Assembly: GCA_038321775.1 (NCBI GenBank) | Contig: JBBQFI010000011.1 | Location: 1 to 64,000 of the forward strand | Direction: 5' to 3' | Source: JBBQFI01 sp038321775 | GTDB taxonomy: Bacteria > Verrucomicrobiota > Verrucomicrobiia > Chthoniobacterales > UBA10450 | Length of the DNA stretch: 64,000 bases | In this document: one piece after another, positions 43,691 through 52,512 of the stretch | How positions within the stretch are numbered: position 1 is the first letter of the stretch | How the letters are laid out: each line of letters opens with the position of its first letter | Position numbers and translations under genes: made by a program | Notes under the pieces: model-generated | Databases searched by the model: none | Told to the model about the DNA's origin: nothing | Seen by the model: the letters and a program-made list of their open reading frames with translations, nothing else

Positions 43691-46203
43691 ATTCCGAAAG
43701 CCTCCCTTTATGGTTGGCCCTCTTCACGCAACTAGGTCTGGGTCTGGCGGTTTTTCGCGCGAACTATCGCAACTACGCCAACCAGAGCTTCCTGATTATT
43801 TCTCTGTTTATTGTTGGTTGGCTGCTGTCTCTCCAATTTGCGTTTAATGCAAATCACGCAAGTGAAGCTGAATTCTGGATTCGGACTTCTTCAGCCTGCG
43901 GCATTCTAATTGTTAACGGATTTAATCTGGTCCGCGTTGCCATTCTTTATCGGGATGAGGGCTGGAGCAAAATCGGACTACGCTCTGCCCCTTTTGCGGC
44001 TCTGAGCTTGCTTGCGATAGCATTTTGTTACACGCACTGGTTCCTACGATTCGCGCAGTTGCGCCGGGGAGATGCCGAGCAAGGACTTGTTCCGCATCCG
44101 GTCTATGGCCCTTTGGGATCTCTATACTTGGCGTTCTTAGGTATCGCGATCCTGATTGTCATCACTCTTTATCTTCTCAATTTGCGGAAGTCGGTCGGCA
44201 TGCAGCGGGTTGAAATGCAATTTGTCGTCGCAGGCGCCGTTGCGCTTGTTTTGTTAACCATTGCAACCTTCGCGGTTCAGCCCTTTCTCGAGCGGGCTGT
44301 TATTGTCCTGCTGGCCCGCGTGAGAGTTGTAGTCTTCAGTCTTATCATCGCCTACGGCATCGCGACCCGAAAGATCATGGAAGTCGGCACATTCGTTAGG
44401 CGCTCTGTTTCCTACGGGTTACTCATCCTCTATCTTAGCGTTATTTACCTGGGCATCTGGTGGGCATCGGATCATTTGCTTCGCGAATCTCCGTGGCAAA
44501 ATGTTGTTCCGCACCTTTTGGGTGCACTCGCCGTCGCGCTTTCCATGGCGCCGGCGCGTGGCGTCTCGAAAAATTTTGCCGACAAATTATTCGTTAACTC
44601 TCGCGGTTTGGACTTTCAAGCGACAGTGCGAAAAGCAGCCGGCATTTTGGATTCGGTTACGACCTTACGCGATTTGCTGGACCGCTTTATGGCCACGACG
44701 GCGGAGGCTGTCGGCACCGACCGAGTCGCCATTTTACTGCCAGATAAGAATGGATTCAGTCAACGTTACTCCGGTGAAGATCGCATCGGTCTTTCTCTTC
44801 CCACTGATCATCCCTTCGTGCTTTATCTGCGAAAGCACCACGACCCCATCGTACTCGACGAGTTACACCGCGTGCGCCCGACCTTGGAATTAGATGCCAT
44901 CATCGAGGAAATGCGCCGATTGAAATTGGCCGCGGCGATGGGGATTTTCTCACGTCAGCAGCTCGCCGCCATCATGCTTCTGGGACCGCGACTTTCCGGT
45001 GGTATTTACAGCAACACGGTTCAGGACGCACTCCAGGTACTATGCCGCCAACTCGCCGTCGCGATCGATAATGCTCAACTCTTTACCGAAGTTCAGAACG
45101 CAAAAATCTATAACGAAACGCTTCTGCAAAATCTCACCACCGGAGTAATCGCCGCGGGAACCGATGAACAGATCACGGTCTTCAATAGTGAAGCCGAGGA
45201 AATTTCCGGCTTAAAATCGAGCGACGTACTCGACCACTCGTTAGCCCAACTCCCGCCCGGCCTCTGCGACTTGCTGCGTGAAACTCTTCGGTCCGGCCAG
45301 CGCCAGGAAAATCGCGAGCTTGTGCTGCAGTCGGATGATCGCAGTGTCATCGTCAGGGCGAGCAGTTCCATCTTCCATGGAGAAGACGGAGAAATGCTCG
45401 GCGCACTCGTCGTCCTGACGGATATCACAGCGCTAAAACGTCTCGAACTTCAAATTCGCCGCAGCGATCGACTCGCTAGCTTGGGCACACTCTCCGCCGG
45501 GATGGCGCACGAAATCAAAAACCCTCTTGTCTCGATCAAAACCTTCGCGCAACTCCTGCCAGAACGTTATCAGGATTCGGATTTTCGCGAGACGTTCTCG
45601 AATTTAATTGGTCACGAAATCGACCGGATCGATTCGCTGGTAAATCAGCTTCTACGTTTCGCTCGGCCGGCCAAACCACTCCTCAAACCGGTGCACGTTC
45701 ATACAGTTCTGGAAAAATCGCTGCAACTCGTCGGCCATCGGTTATATCAGAAAGATATAAAATTGACTCGCGTCTGGGACGCACAAGTCGATACGATCCG
45801 TGCGGATGCGGATCAACTGGAGCAAGTTTTCCTGAATTTTTTTATCAATGCAATGGACGCAATGAGACGCGGAGGCGAATTAATCGTAGCAACCGATGTG
45901 GGAAATCGTCCGGAATGGGTCACGGCCATCGCGCAGTCGAACGGCGACGGCCACGCACCCGAAGTTTTGCGTATTACAGTACGCGACAATGGTGAAGGCA
46001 TTCCCGCCGAAAACGTAGCGCATGTATTTGATCCGTTTTTTACGACCAAAGATTATGGAACCGGTTTGGGACTCTCCGTTGTGCACGGAATCATTCAAGA
46101 ACATGGAGGGCAGATTGAAGTGGAGAGCGAATTGACCAAAGGCACAGCTTTCCACATTCTCCTGCCCCTGGTGCGTTTCGAACGTGAGGAGGTGGCGGCA
46201 TGA
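43687..46203 (+). CDS. multi-pass membrane histidine kinase (GAF-PAS-HisKA-HATPase)
   Basis: An 838-residue sensor kinase. About eight membrane helices occupy residues 1-290 (MNSESLPLWLALFTQLGLGL...; a 7TM-type sensor region). A GAF domain follows (about 325-475), then a PAS domain (about 480-595; VIAAGTDEQITVFNSEAEEISGL). The kinase core has H-box SLGTLSAGMAHEIKNPLVSI, then N-box FLNFFINAMDAMRRGGEL, and G-boxes RDNGEGIPAENVAHVFDPFF and GTGLGLSVV. It is NtrB-like, with no fused receiver. It is coupled to the ketosynthase upstream and to a second kinase downstream by ATGA overlaps. A dispersed word at 44394 encodes FVRRS. Confidence 0.9.
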   Translation: MNSESLPLWLALFTQLGLGLAVFRANYRNYANQSFLIISLFIVGWLLSLQFAFNANHASEAEFWIRTSSACGILIVNGFNLVRVAILYRDEGWSKIGLRSAPFAALSLLAIAFCYTHWFLRFAQLRRGDAEQGLVPHPVYGPLGSLYLAFLGIAILIVITLYLLNLRKSVGMQRVEMQFVVAGAVALVLLTIATFAVQPFLERAVIVLLARVRVVVFSLIIAYGIATRKIMEVGTFVRRSVSYGLLILYLSVIYLGIWWASDHLLRESPWQNVVPHLLGALAVALSMAPARGVSKNFADKLFVNSRGLDFQATVRKAAGILDSVTTLRDLLDRFMATTAEAVGTDRVAILLPDKNGFSQRYSGEDRIGLSLPTDHPFVLYLRKHHDPIVLDELHRVRPTLELDAIIEEMRRLKLAAAMGIFSRQQLAAIMLLGPRLSGGIYSNTVQDALQVLCRQLAVAIDNAQLFTEVQNAKIYNETLLQNLTTGVIAAGTDEQITVFNSEAEEISGLKSSDVLDHSLAQLPPGLCDLLRETLRSGQRQENRELVLQSDDRSVIVRASSSIFHGEDGEMLGALVVLTDITALKRLELQIRRSDRLASLGTLSAGMAHEIKNPLVSIKTFAQLLPERYQDSDFRETFSNLIGHEIDRIDSLVNQLLRFARPAKPLLKPVHVHTVLEKSLQLVGHRLYQKDIKLTRVWDAQVDTIRADADQLEQVFLNFFINAMDAMRRGGELIVATDVGNRPEWVTAIAQSNGDGHAPEVLRITVRDNGEGIPAENVAHVFDPFFTTKDYGTGLGLSVVHGIIQEHGGQIEVESELTKGTAFHILLPLVRFEREEVAA

Positions 46204-48206
46204 ATCTGTCCCCCGTCGCGATTCTCTATAGCCAGGATCAAGAACTCGTTAGGCGGGTAAAGGCCTTCCTGCGCATGATGGGCCAGGTCCGTCATGTGGC
46301 GGACCCGGATCGCCTCGATGCTGTTTTGCAGCAAACCGGTCCTGCCCTGGCCTTGATCGATCTTCGCGCAAAAGAAGGGCGTGAGCTTGTCGACCAAATC
46401 CAAAAGGATTGGCCTGAAGTGCTGATCATTGCCCTGGGCGCACCGCATTCCGATCCGTTACGCGAAGCAGAAGAAGCAGGTATTTATGCCGCCGAAGATT
46501 TGCAACTTGATCGCAATCGTTTTCAATCGCTGGTCGGACGCGCTTTCGATTTACTGCGTGCCATGCAGGAAAATCGTGAACTGCGCGAACAATCCGGACC
46601 AAGTCGCGAACCGATCGCGACACCTCCATCTCGCCTGGATATGATCTCAGAAAGACACCCCAACCCATCCCTGCAAATGATGCGTTTCGGACGCGCTTTC
46701 CGCCGCGTCGACGATGTCAAAGCCTTGCTCGAAAATGTCGTGGAGGGCGCAGCGGAAGCTGCCGCCGTCAGTCGCGTCGGTATTTTTTCCCATATCCGGC
46801 AGGGCGATCGATATCGCTTGCGTGCGGGCTTGCGCTGTTTGCCGGAGACGGAAGAGCTTGAATTCGGTGACCGTGATCCCTTGGTCCGTTGGTTCGAACT
46901 TCATGCGCACCTCATCAGTCGCGCAAATCTTTCACAGACGGTCGATCCGGCACAACGCGCATTGCTGCGCCGTGCGCTCGATAGCTTCGGTGCGGAAGTG
47001 ATTGTGCCGCTTTACGCGCGCGGTCGCATCATCGGTTGGATTTTCTTTGGCTACCACGTCACCGGACAACCTTTCACTTATTCCGATTTGGAAGGTCTCA
47101 TGATGCTCACCGAGCAAATCTCGACGGTGCTTGAGAATGCGCTTCTCTACGAAGAAGTCACTGTTCAAAAAACGCTGGCCGAAACACTGCTGAAAGCAAT
47201 TCCCGTCGGTATTGTGGCGACTGACGAAGACGGCGTCGTCCGTTGGTTCAGTCCTGCAGCGGAACAAATTCTCGGAGCTGCCGCCTCGGACGTTATTAAT
47301 AAGCCCGTGGAAGCCGCCGGCAGTAACCTCGCTTCGTTGATGCGCGAAACACTCGACGCGAAATCGAACCTGGCCGCACAACAATGGACTGATCCGACAA
47401 CGCAACGCTCTCTTTTGGTCGAAACACGACGTCTCGCGGATCAACGCGCCTCGTTAGGCGCAGTCGCAGTGGTGCAGGATTTGACCGTAGAGGAGAACTT
47501 GCGGCAAAAGCAGGATCTGCTCGACCGGTCAACTTTTTGGACCGATCTCGCCGCGAGCATGTCCCATGAGATCCGCAATCCGCTCGTCGCGATAAAAACC
47601 TTCGCGCAACTGTTGCCCGAACGTTTCGACGACGCAGATTTCCGCAAAGATTTCAACGAAATCGTCGTTCAGGAGATCGATCGTCTCGACAAGATCATTA
47701 CGCAGATCAACGACTTCGCGCATCCACCTGAGTTAGTGATGAAATCGGTCGATCTACGCGGAACGGTCGAAAAGGCTGTTGAAATTGCGAAATCGCGCAC
47801 CCGCACCAACGGCGCGTCCATCGAAACGGAGATGCCTAACGACTTGCCGAAAGTTTGGGGCGATGAATCTGCGCTCACGGAAGCATTCGCGCAGATAGTG
47901 GCAAATGCGGCCGAAGCCACTTCGGGGTTGCATCAGGGCCGCATTACCCTCGCCGTCAAACAGGTGCGAAACGGCGAATCCAGCGATGGCATCGTTGTCA
48001 CGGTGAACGATAATGGCAGTGGCATCGCGCCCGATCTACGCGACAAAATCTTCTCGCCCTTCTGCACGACCAAAGCTCGTGGAATGGGACTCGGCTTGTC
48101 TATCGTCAAACGCACGATTTTCGATCACAATGGCCGGGTTGATATCGATTCGAATCCGCAGGGCACGCGCGTGAGCGTGATTCTGCCTACAACTCCGAAT
48201 AACTGA
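46200..48206 (+). CDS. second sensor histidine kinase, receiver-like N-terminus
   Basis: A 668-residue soluble kinase. The N-terminal about 120 residues look like a degenerate receiver domain (AILYSQDQELVRRVKAFLRMMG, ALIDLRAKEGRELVDQI) without an obvious phospho-Asp/Lys set. A GAF domain (about 165-320) and a PAS domain (about 325-440) follow. The kinase core has H-box AASMSHEIRNPLVAIKTFAQ, N-box AFAQIVANAAEATSG, and G-boxes VNDNGSGIAPDLRDKIFSPF and GMGLGLSIV. It closely parallels the upstream kinase; both contain KTFAQLLPER after the H-box. Three dispersed words lie inside (46247, 47452, 47834). Confidence 0.88.
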   Translation: MNLSPVAILYSQDQELVRRVKAFLRMMGQVRHVADPDRLDAVLQQTGPALALIDLRAKEGRELVDQIQKDWPEVLIIALGAPHSDPLREAEEAGIYAAEDLQLDRNRFQSLVGRAFDLLRAMQENRELREQSGPSREPIATPPSRLDMISERHPNPSLQMMRFGRAFRRVDDVKALLENVVEGAAEAAAVSRVGIFSHIRQGDRYRLRAGLRCLPETEELEFGDRDPLVRWFELHAHLISRANLSQTVDPAQRALLRRALDSFGAEVIVPLYARGRIIGWIFFGYHVTGQPFTYSDLEGLMMLTEQISTVLENALLYEEVTVQKTLAETLLKAIPVGIVATDEDGVVRWFSPAAEQILGAAASDVINKPVEAAGSNLASLMRETLDAKSNLAAQQWTDPTTQRSLLVETRRLADQRASLGAVAVVQDLTVEENLRQKQDLLDRSTFWTDLAASMSHEIRNPLVAIKTFAQLLPERFDDADFRKDFNEIVVQEIDRLDKIITQINDFAHPPELVMKSVDLRGTVEKAVEIAKSRTRTNGASIETEMPNDLPKVWGDESALTEAFAQIVANAAEATSGLHQGRITLAVKQVRNGESSDGIVVTVNDNGSGIAPDLRDKIFSPFCTTKARGMGLGLSIVKRTIFDHNGRVDIDSNPQGTRVSVILPTTPNN

Positions 48207-48262
48207 AAGCTTGCGCGAAATTTTCCGCGAGCTAAGTCAACAGATCGGCAAATTATTTTACC

Positions 48263-49216
48263 ATGATCGTCACGACCGCGCAGCTCTATAAGGTTGCCTA
48301 CGGCAAGTTCGCCGTCGGGGCCTACAATATTAATAACATGGAGCAGCTGCTCGGCTTGTTCCGTGGCAATGTCCAAAGTCACGCTCCATTTATCATTCAG
48401 CTGTCCAAAGGAGCGCGCAGTTATGCGGACAAGCGGATGCTCGAGGCAATGATCCGCACGGCTGAGGAAATTTTTCCCGAAGCGATTTTTGCTGTCCATC
48501 TCGATCATGGTGATGAAGAAACCTGCTACGACTGCATCGACTCGGGCTTTTACAGCTCGGTCATGATCGATGCGAGCCATGAAGAGTTTGAAGAAAACAT
48601 CGCGATTACGAAACGCGTGGTGGATCGCGCTCACGCCAAGGGAATCAGCGTCGAAGCAGAGCTGGGTCGGCTTGGCGGCGTGGAGGAAGATATTAAAGTC
48701 GACGAAGGCAATGCCTGCCTAACGAATCCGGATGAAGCGGTCGAGTTCGTCAAACGCACCGGCTGCGATTCGCTCGCTGCCGCCATCGGCACAAGTCACG
48801 GCGCTTACAAATTCAAGGGAAAACAGGGACTGCATTTCAATGTCATTGAGGCAATCGGCAAAAAAATTCCCGGCACACCGATCGTGATGCATGGCAGCTC
48901 AAGTGTTCCGGTGGAAGAGGTGCAGCGAATCAACGCCGCGGGAGGAAAGCTCGATCCCTCTGCGCGCGGCGTTGACGAAAATGAATATTTACCGGCCGCG
49001 AAACTGGGCGTCACCAAAGTCAATATCGATACGGATGGGCGTCTGGTCTGGACGCGTGTCCATCGTGAATTTTTCCGCGACAAACCCAGCGAATTTGATT
49101 TCCGCCCGCCCGGAAAAATTTTCGTTCAGGAATACGCAAATTTTATCGCGCACAAGAACGAGAAGCTCGGCTCGGCCGGACAACTCGAAGCCATACGCGC
49201 GAGCGTAAAGAAGTAA
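48263..49216 (+). CDS. fba: class II fructose-bisphosphate aldolase
   Basis: A 317-residue zinc-dependent aldolase that splits fructose-1,6-bisphosphate (the family also includes tagatose-bisphosphate enzymes). Zinc ligands and active-site residues are seen: VHLDHGDEETC near 78, VEAELGRLGGVEED near 132, AIGTSHGAYKF near 175, VMHGSSSVP near 207, and VTKVNIDTDGRLVWTR near 248 (phosphate binding). Length is slightly short of E. coli FbaA, as in other class II enzymes. It may head an operon with lpxD, 34 bases downstream. A dispersed word at 48717 encodes CLTNPDE. Confidence 0.92.
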   Translation: MIVTTAQLYKVAYGKFAVGAYNINNMEQLLGLFRGNVQSHAPFIIQLSKGARSYADKRMLEAMIRTAEEIFPEAIFAVHLDHGDEETCYDCIDSGFYSSVMIDASHEEFEENIAITKRVVDRAHAKGISVEAELGRLGGVEEDIKVDEGNACLTNPDEAVEFVKRTGCDSLAAAIGTSHGAYKFKGKQGLHFNVIEAIGKKIPGTPIVMHGSSSVPVEEVQRINAAGGKLDPSARGVDENEYLPAAKLGVTKVNIDTDGRLVWTRVHREFFRDKPSEFDFRPPGKIFVQEYANFIAHKNEKLGSAGQLEAIRASVKK

Positions 49217-49250
49217 TTACTCGTTAGGCGATTCATCGCCTTCTTCATTT

Positions 49251-50264
49251 GTGACATTCACACTTCAGGAACTCGCGGCCATGTCGGGCGGTGAGTTGCT
49301 CGGCGATCCGACAGTTACTATTACTGGTGCGGCGTCGCTCACCGAAGCCAACGACGGCGAAGTAACATTTCTCGGTAACCGCCGTTACTTGCCGCTGCTT
49401 CGAAAATCGCAGGCTTCGGCTGCTTTCGTTCCGGAAGATTTTTCCGAGGATATTTCACCGGCTCAAATTCGCGTGGCCAATCCCGCGAGATCTTTCGAAC
49501 AGCTCGTCCTGAAGCTCGCACCTAAACCGATCGCTTTCGCACCCGGCGTTCACGAAAGCGCAATCATCGCTGCGAATGCGAAACTCGGCGCGCGCGTTTC
49601 CATTCAGCCGCACGTCGTCATCGAATCCGGCGTCACGGTGGGTGACGACACGGTCATTGGAGCAGGAAGTTACGTCGGCCATGAAACGGTTGTCGGTGCG
49701 AACTGTTTGATTTATCCCAACGTAACAATTCGCGAACGCACTGTGATTGGAACCCGCGTGATCATTCACAGCGGTGTTGTCATCGGCGCGGATGGTTTTG
49801 GATTTGAACCGCGAGACGGCAAAAACGAAAAGGTTCCGCAGGTCGGGATTGTGCAGATTGATGACGACGTCGAAATCGGCGCGAACACTACGATCGACCG
49901 CGCCCGCTTTGGACGGACGTGGATTCAGCAGGGCGTCAAAATCGACAATTTAGTGCAGGTAGCGCACAACGTTGTCATCGGAAGGAACTCTATGATCGCG
50001 GCGCAAACTGGGATCGCAGGCAGTGTCCGGATCGGCAAAGAGGTTCTGGTAGGCGGGCAGGCCGGCATTATCGGCCACATCGAGATCGGTGATAAGACGA
50101 TGATTGGCGCCCAGAGCGGCATTTCGAAAAATATCGAAGGTGGAATTTGGTGGGCCACGCCGGCCGTGCCGCTCGACGAAGCGAAACAGCATTTGGCCTG
50201 GGTGCGTCGCCTCGGGAAGCTTTTTGACCGGGTGAAGAAAGTCGAAGATCAGTTGGGGAGATAG
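49251..50264 (+). CDS. lpxD: UDP-3-O-(3-hydroxyacyl)glucosamine N-acyltransferase
   Basis: A 337-residue LpxD, the second acylation step of lipid A synthesis. The N-terminal domain (about 1-100) binds the uridine group; from about 105 to 310 runs a left-handed beta helix of hexapeptide repeats (I-I/V-G-A/E-X-X pattern, e.g. VTVGDDTVIGAGSYVGHETVVGAN, IGANTTIDRARFGRT). The catalytic His is in QVAHNVVIG (about 241). The C-terminal helix is normal. The start is GTG. An exact dispersed word (49222-49229) stands in the 34-base gap before it. Confidence 0.95.
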   Translation: MTFTLQELAAMSGGELLGDPTVTITGAASLTEANDGEVTFLGNRRYLPLLRKSQASAAFVPEDFSEDISPAQIRVANPARSFEQLVLKLAPKPIAFAPGVHESAIIAANAKLGARVSIQPHVVIESGVTVGDDTVIGAGSYVGHETVVGANCLIYPNVTIRERTVIGTRVIIHSGVVIGADGFGFEPRDGKNEKVPQVGIVQIDDDVEIGANTTIDRARFGRTWIQQGVKIDNLVQVAHNVVIGRNSMIAAQTGIAGSVRIGKEVLVGGQAGIIGHIEIGDKTMIGAQSGISKNIEGGIWWATPAVPLDEAKQHLAWVRRLGKLFDRVKKVEDQLGR

Positions 50265-50309
50265 CTCCGGCTGGCGACTGAAGAGCGCGAATTTCCGGAG
50301 GCGGAAAAC

Positions 50310-50326
50310 TTGGCAAGGTTAGTGCT
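50310..50326 (+). promoter_or_regulatory. candidate sigma-54 promoter
   Basis: TTGGCAAGGTTAGTGCT fits the -24/-12 consensus (YTGGCACGRNNNTTGCW) at about 15 of 17 positions, with the invariant GG and GC separated by ten bases. The predicted start site is about 20 bases before the ATG of the lone receiver protein. Read by eye only; NtrB-like kinases encoded just upstream make sigma-54 control plausible. Confidence 0.6.
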
Positions 50327-50358
50327 TATACTGTTTATGGCAATTATAAGCCGCACCA

Positions 50359-50805
50359 ATGATGAAACCGGCCATTCGCGAACGCGCAGAATTCCTGATT
50401 ATCGATGATGACCCATCGATCGCTAAATTTCTTGTCACTTATCTCCGCCAAAAGGGTCATACCTGCGATTCCCTAACAGACGGATTCCAAACCGCAGCGT
50501 GGCTGGAACGACGCGATTGCGATGTCGTCATCGTCGATCTCAAGATGCCCAAGGTAGATGGCATATCGCTGATCTCTTTCATTCGCGAAATCAACCAAAA
50601 GCTCCCGATTATTGTCTTTACCGGAGTTGGCTACGATGAAGAGCGCATGCACGCCGCCCTCCGCGCGGGCGCAAACGGATACGTCAGTAAGAATTTGCCC
50701 ATCGAACAACTCTATTGCGTCCTTTCGCGGGTGCTCGCCACCTGCCAGCAACGCGCGCGACGTGAGGCAGTGACTCCGCAGCCCACGTTGATGGGCGTCG
50801 CGTAA
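50359..50805 (+). CDS. single-domain response regulator
   Basis: A 148-residue receiver domain without an output domain. The acidic pocket (LIIDDDPS), phospho-Asp in VIVDLKMPKVDG (about 58), Thr in VFTGVGYD and Lys in YVSKN are present. It likely shuttles phosphate or controls a partner by protein contact. Possible partners are the two upstream kinases that lack intact receivers. The start codon follows a sigma-54-like promoter. Confidence 0.88.
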   Translation: MMKPAIRERAEFLIIDDDPSIAKFLVTYLRQKGHTCDSLTDGFQTAAWLERRDCDVVIVDLKMPKVDGISLISFIREINQKLPIIVFTGVGYDEERMHAALRAGANGYVSKNLPIEQLYCVLSRVLATCQQRARREAVTPQPTLMGVA

Positions 50806-50813
50806 GCAGACGT

Positions 50814-51212
50814 TTAACGCGCCTCGGCCAACAGGCCGCGCAATCCTTCGGGCGAAATACAGTCGGCTCCGAACGCATTCGCTGTCAGCTCTTCAAGGTG
50901 ATCGCTCGTCGCAACAGTTACGCGAAATTGCGACGCGTACTTGCTAACCAAACGTTCGATCACAGAATCGGCCGTCCGGCCGGTGCGCGAATAAAAGATC
51001 TGGATTTCGCCCGGATCAGAGAATTCGCTGGTCGTCGGACCCTTGCCGTCAAAAACGACGACCGTGTGAACTCCTGTCCAGTCCTGGTAATCGCGCAATT
51101 TTTTTATGAGGGCTTCGCGTCCCAGCGAGGTGCGCCGCTCATGTAGTTTGCGCAATTCCGGCCAGGCGAAAATGATGCTGTGTCCATCGACAATGAGATA
51201 ATCCGATCGCAT
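50814..51212 (-). CDS. NYN-domain protein (YacP-like)
   Basis: A 132-residue NYN/PIN-like protein of the YacP (Rae1) type: DYLIVDGHSIIFAWPEL at the start (first catalytic Asp), VVVFDGKGPTTSEFS, ADSVIERLVSKY, VTVATSDHLEEL (further acidic residues). Rae1 of Bacillus is a ribosome-associated mRNA endonuclease; similar activity is plausible here but not shown. It converges with the receiver gene. Confidence 0.78.
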   Translation of the reverse strand: MRSDYLIVDGHSIIFAWPELRKLHERRTSLGREALIKKLRDYQDWTGVHTVVVFDGKGPTTSEFSDPGEIQIFYSRTGRTADSVIERLVSKYASQFRVTVATSDHLEELTANAFGADCISPEGLRGLLAEAR

Positions 51213-51254
51213 CGCTGCGGGATTGTTGTCGGCAAAAGCTGCTGATGCGAACTA

Positions 51255-51398
51255 TTAGGTCTTCGAAGCGGCCGGCGTTTGCTTCTTCGCTTTTGCGCGT
51301 GGCACTTCGCGCGGAGCAGTCCGCGATCCAGCCTTCTTGCGATCGAGATAAGCTTGACGCCGTTTCCGCTTGGTCCTGACGCGATGTTGCTGTCCCAT
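51255..51398 (-). CDS. 47-residue basic protein
   Basis: A small gene in the gap before the NYN-domain gene, on the same strand. The ATG at 51398 follows AGGAG at seven bases. The product starts MGQQHRVRTKRKRRQAYLDR and continues KKAGSRTAPREVP, ending in a Lys/Ala tail: about 40% Lys plus Arg, no acidic patch. It looks like a ribosome- or nucleic-acid-associated peptide. I recall similar short MGQQHRV-type proteins in related phyla but cannot confirm a family. It is about 40 bases upstream of the NYN gene, possibly one operon. Confidence 0.6.
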   Translation of the reverse strand: MGQQHRVRTKRKRRQAYLDRKKAGSRTAPREVPRAKAKKQTPAASKT

Positions 51399-51521
51399 GG
51401 GAACGCTCCTATAGGGTCGGAGCGACATTGGCGCAACGGAAATCGCAGACCCATCAAACTCTCAGGCGCTAAGAAATGAGAGTTGCTAATTTGTTCATTT
51501 TCCAATTATAAACAGACCCCC

Positions 51522-52310
51522 GTGTCGACTCGCGTTTTAATTGGCACCTCCCTGGTGTTGCTCAGCCTGTCGGCTGTTTTGGGATTTCTTAACGCCAGCA
51601 AAGTTAAATCATTGCGCGTCGAACAGGCGGATGCTGTGGCGGCCAAGACGATCGCCGAAAATCGTTTGGCAGCACAACGCAAACAGCAAGGCGGAGCTGC
51701 AAACGTCGGTTCCGTGAACGCGAAAATTACCGACGCCCAAGCCCGCGTCGCCAAAGCCGAATCGGAATTAGCGAAAGCGCAAAAGGAAAAAGCCGATATT
51801 CAGGCAAAGTTGCAGGCAAGTGAAAGTCAGCTCGCGCAAAAAACCGGAGAGGCAGCTCCCGATTCTACCTCATCTTCCGTAACGACGGGACCGACGGTGG
51901 CAGAGTTGCAGGCGCAGTTGGATGAAGCGCGGCAGCAGCTGGAAAATGCAGAACGCGAGAAACTGGTCGTTTCCGAAAAAATTCAAAGCGCCGAGCCACA
52001 GCCGCATTCGGCCGCGGCCGTCGAAACGAAAGTGCAGCGGCGGCGCGCCTCGGCGGCGTTGGGCCTCCACGGAACCATTCTGGCGGTGAATCAGGCTTAT
52101 AACTTTGTCGTGCTCGATCTCGGCGGGCGTCAAGGCGTCGAAACAAATGCCGAAATGGTGATTATGCGCGGCGGGACGCTCATTGGAAAAATTCGCGTTT
52201 CCTCAGTTGAACCAGCGACCGCTATCGGCGATATCATCAGCAGCACCTTGCCACGTGGTGTGCAAGTGCAACCTGGAGACATCGTCATTTATGCTGGCAC
52301 TGATTCGTAG
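51522..52310 (+). CDS. membrane-anchored coiled-coil protein
   Basis: A 262-residue protein: an N-terminal membrane helix (about 5-22), a long coiled coil (about 25-170; heptads rich in Lys, Glu, Gln and Ala, e.g. ITDAQARVAKAESELAKAQKE) and a small beta-rich C-terminal domain (about 185-262, GTILAVNQAYNFVVLDLGGRQGVETN, VIMRGGTLIGKIRVSSVEP) resembling the SH3/barrel-like domain of cell-shape or fusion-type proteins (MreC-like). The GTG at 51522 fits the helix start; a TTG at 51483 is in frame. Its role is unknown; its last bases overlap the following lipoprotein gene. Confidence 0.62.
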   Translation: MSTRVLIGTSLVLLSLSAVLGFLNASKVKSLRVEQADAVAAKTIAENRLAAQRKQQGGAANVGSVNAKITDAQARVAKAESELAKAQKEKADIQAKLQASESQLAQKTGEAAPDSTSSSVTTGPTVAELQAQLDEARQQLENAEREKLVVSEKIQSAEPQPHSAAAVETKVQRRRASAALGLHGTILAVNQAYNFVVLDLGGRQGVETNAEMVIMRGGTLIGKIRVSSVEPATAIGDIISSTLPRGVQVQPGDIVIYAGTDS

Positions 52311-52506
52311 AGGGAAAAGAATTGTATCCGGTTTGCTAATTGTCGCGTGCTTCGCCGGGCTTGGCGCATGCGCCTCGCAAAAAGAACCACCCGCCCTTGT
52401 TAGTGATCCTCAGGGAAAACCTGAATCGACCCTGCCGTGGAACAAACAAGAGAAATGGGAAGTTGCGGGCGGAATACCGAGTCAGATGGGTGGTGGAACC
52501 CGCTAA
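52291..52506 (+). CDS. small lipoprotein
   Basis: A 71-residue predicted lipoprotein. The signal RRGKRIVSGLLIVACFAGLGAC ends at a lipobox Cys (about 27); the mature part is only about 45 residues and rich in Pro, Gly and charged residues (KEPPALVSDPQGKPESTLPW). No family recognised. Its start lies 20 bases inside the preceding coiled-coil gene, so the two are probably co-expressed and may interact at the envelope. Confidence 0.6.
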   Translation: MLALIRRGKRIVSGLLIVACFAGLGACASQKEPPALVSDPQGKPESTLPWNKQEKWEVAGGIPSQMGGGTR

Positions 52507-52512
52507 AGCAGG

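Noticed and set aside
51213..51254. Short gap after the NYN gene as a separate gene
   Set aside because: Only about 40 bases, without start context; treated as spacer between the NYN gene and the 47-residue gene.
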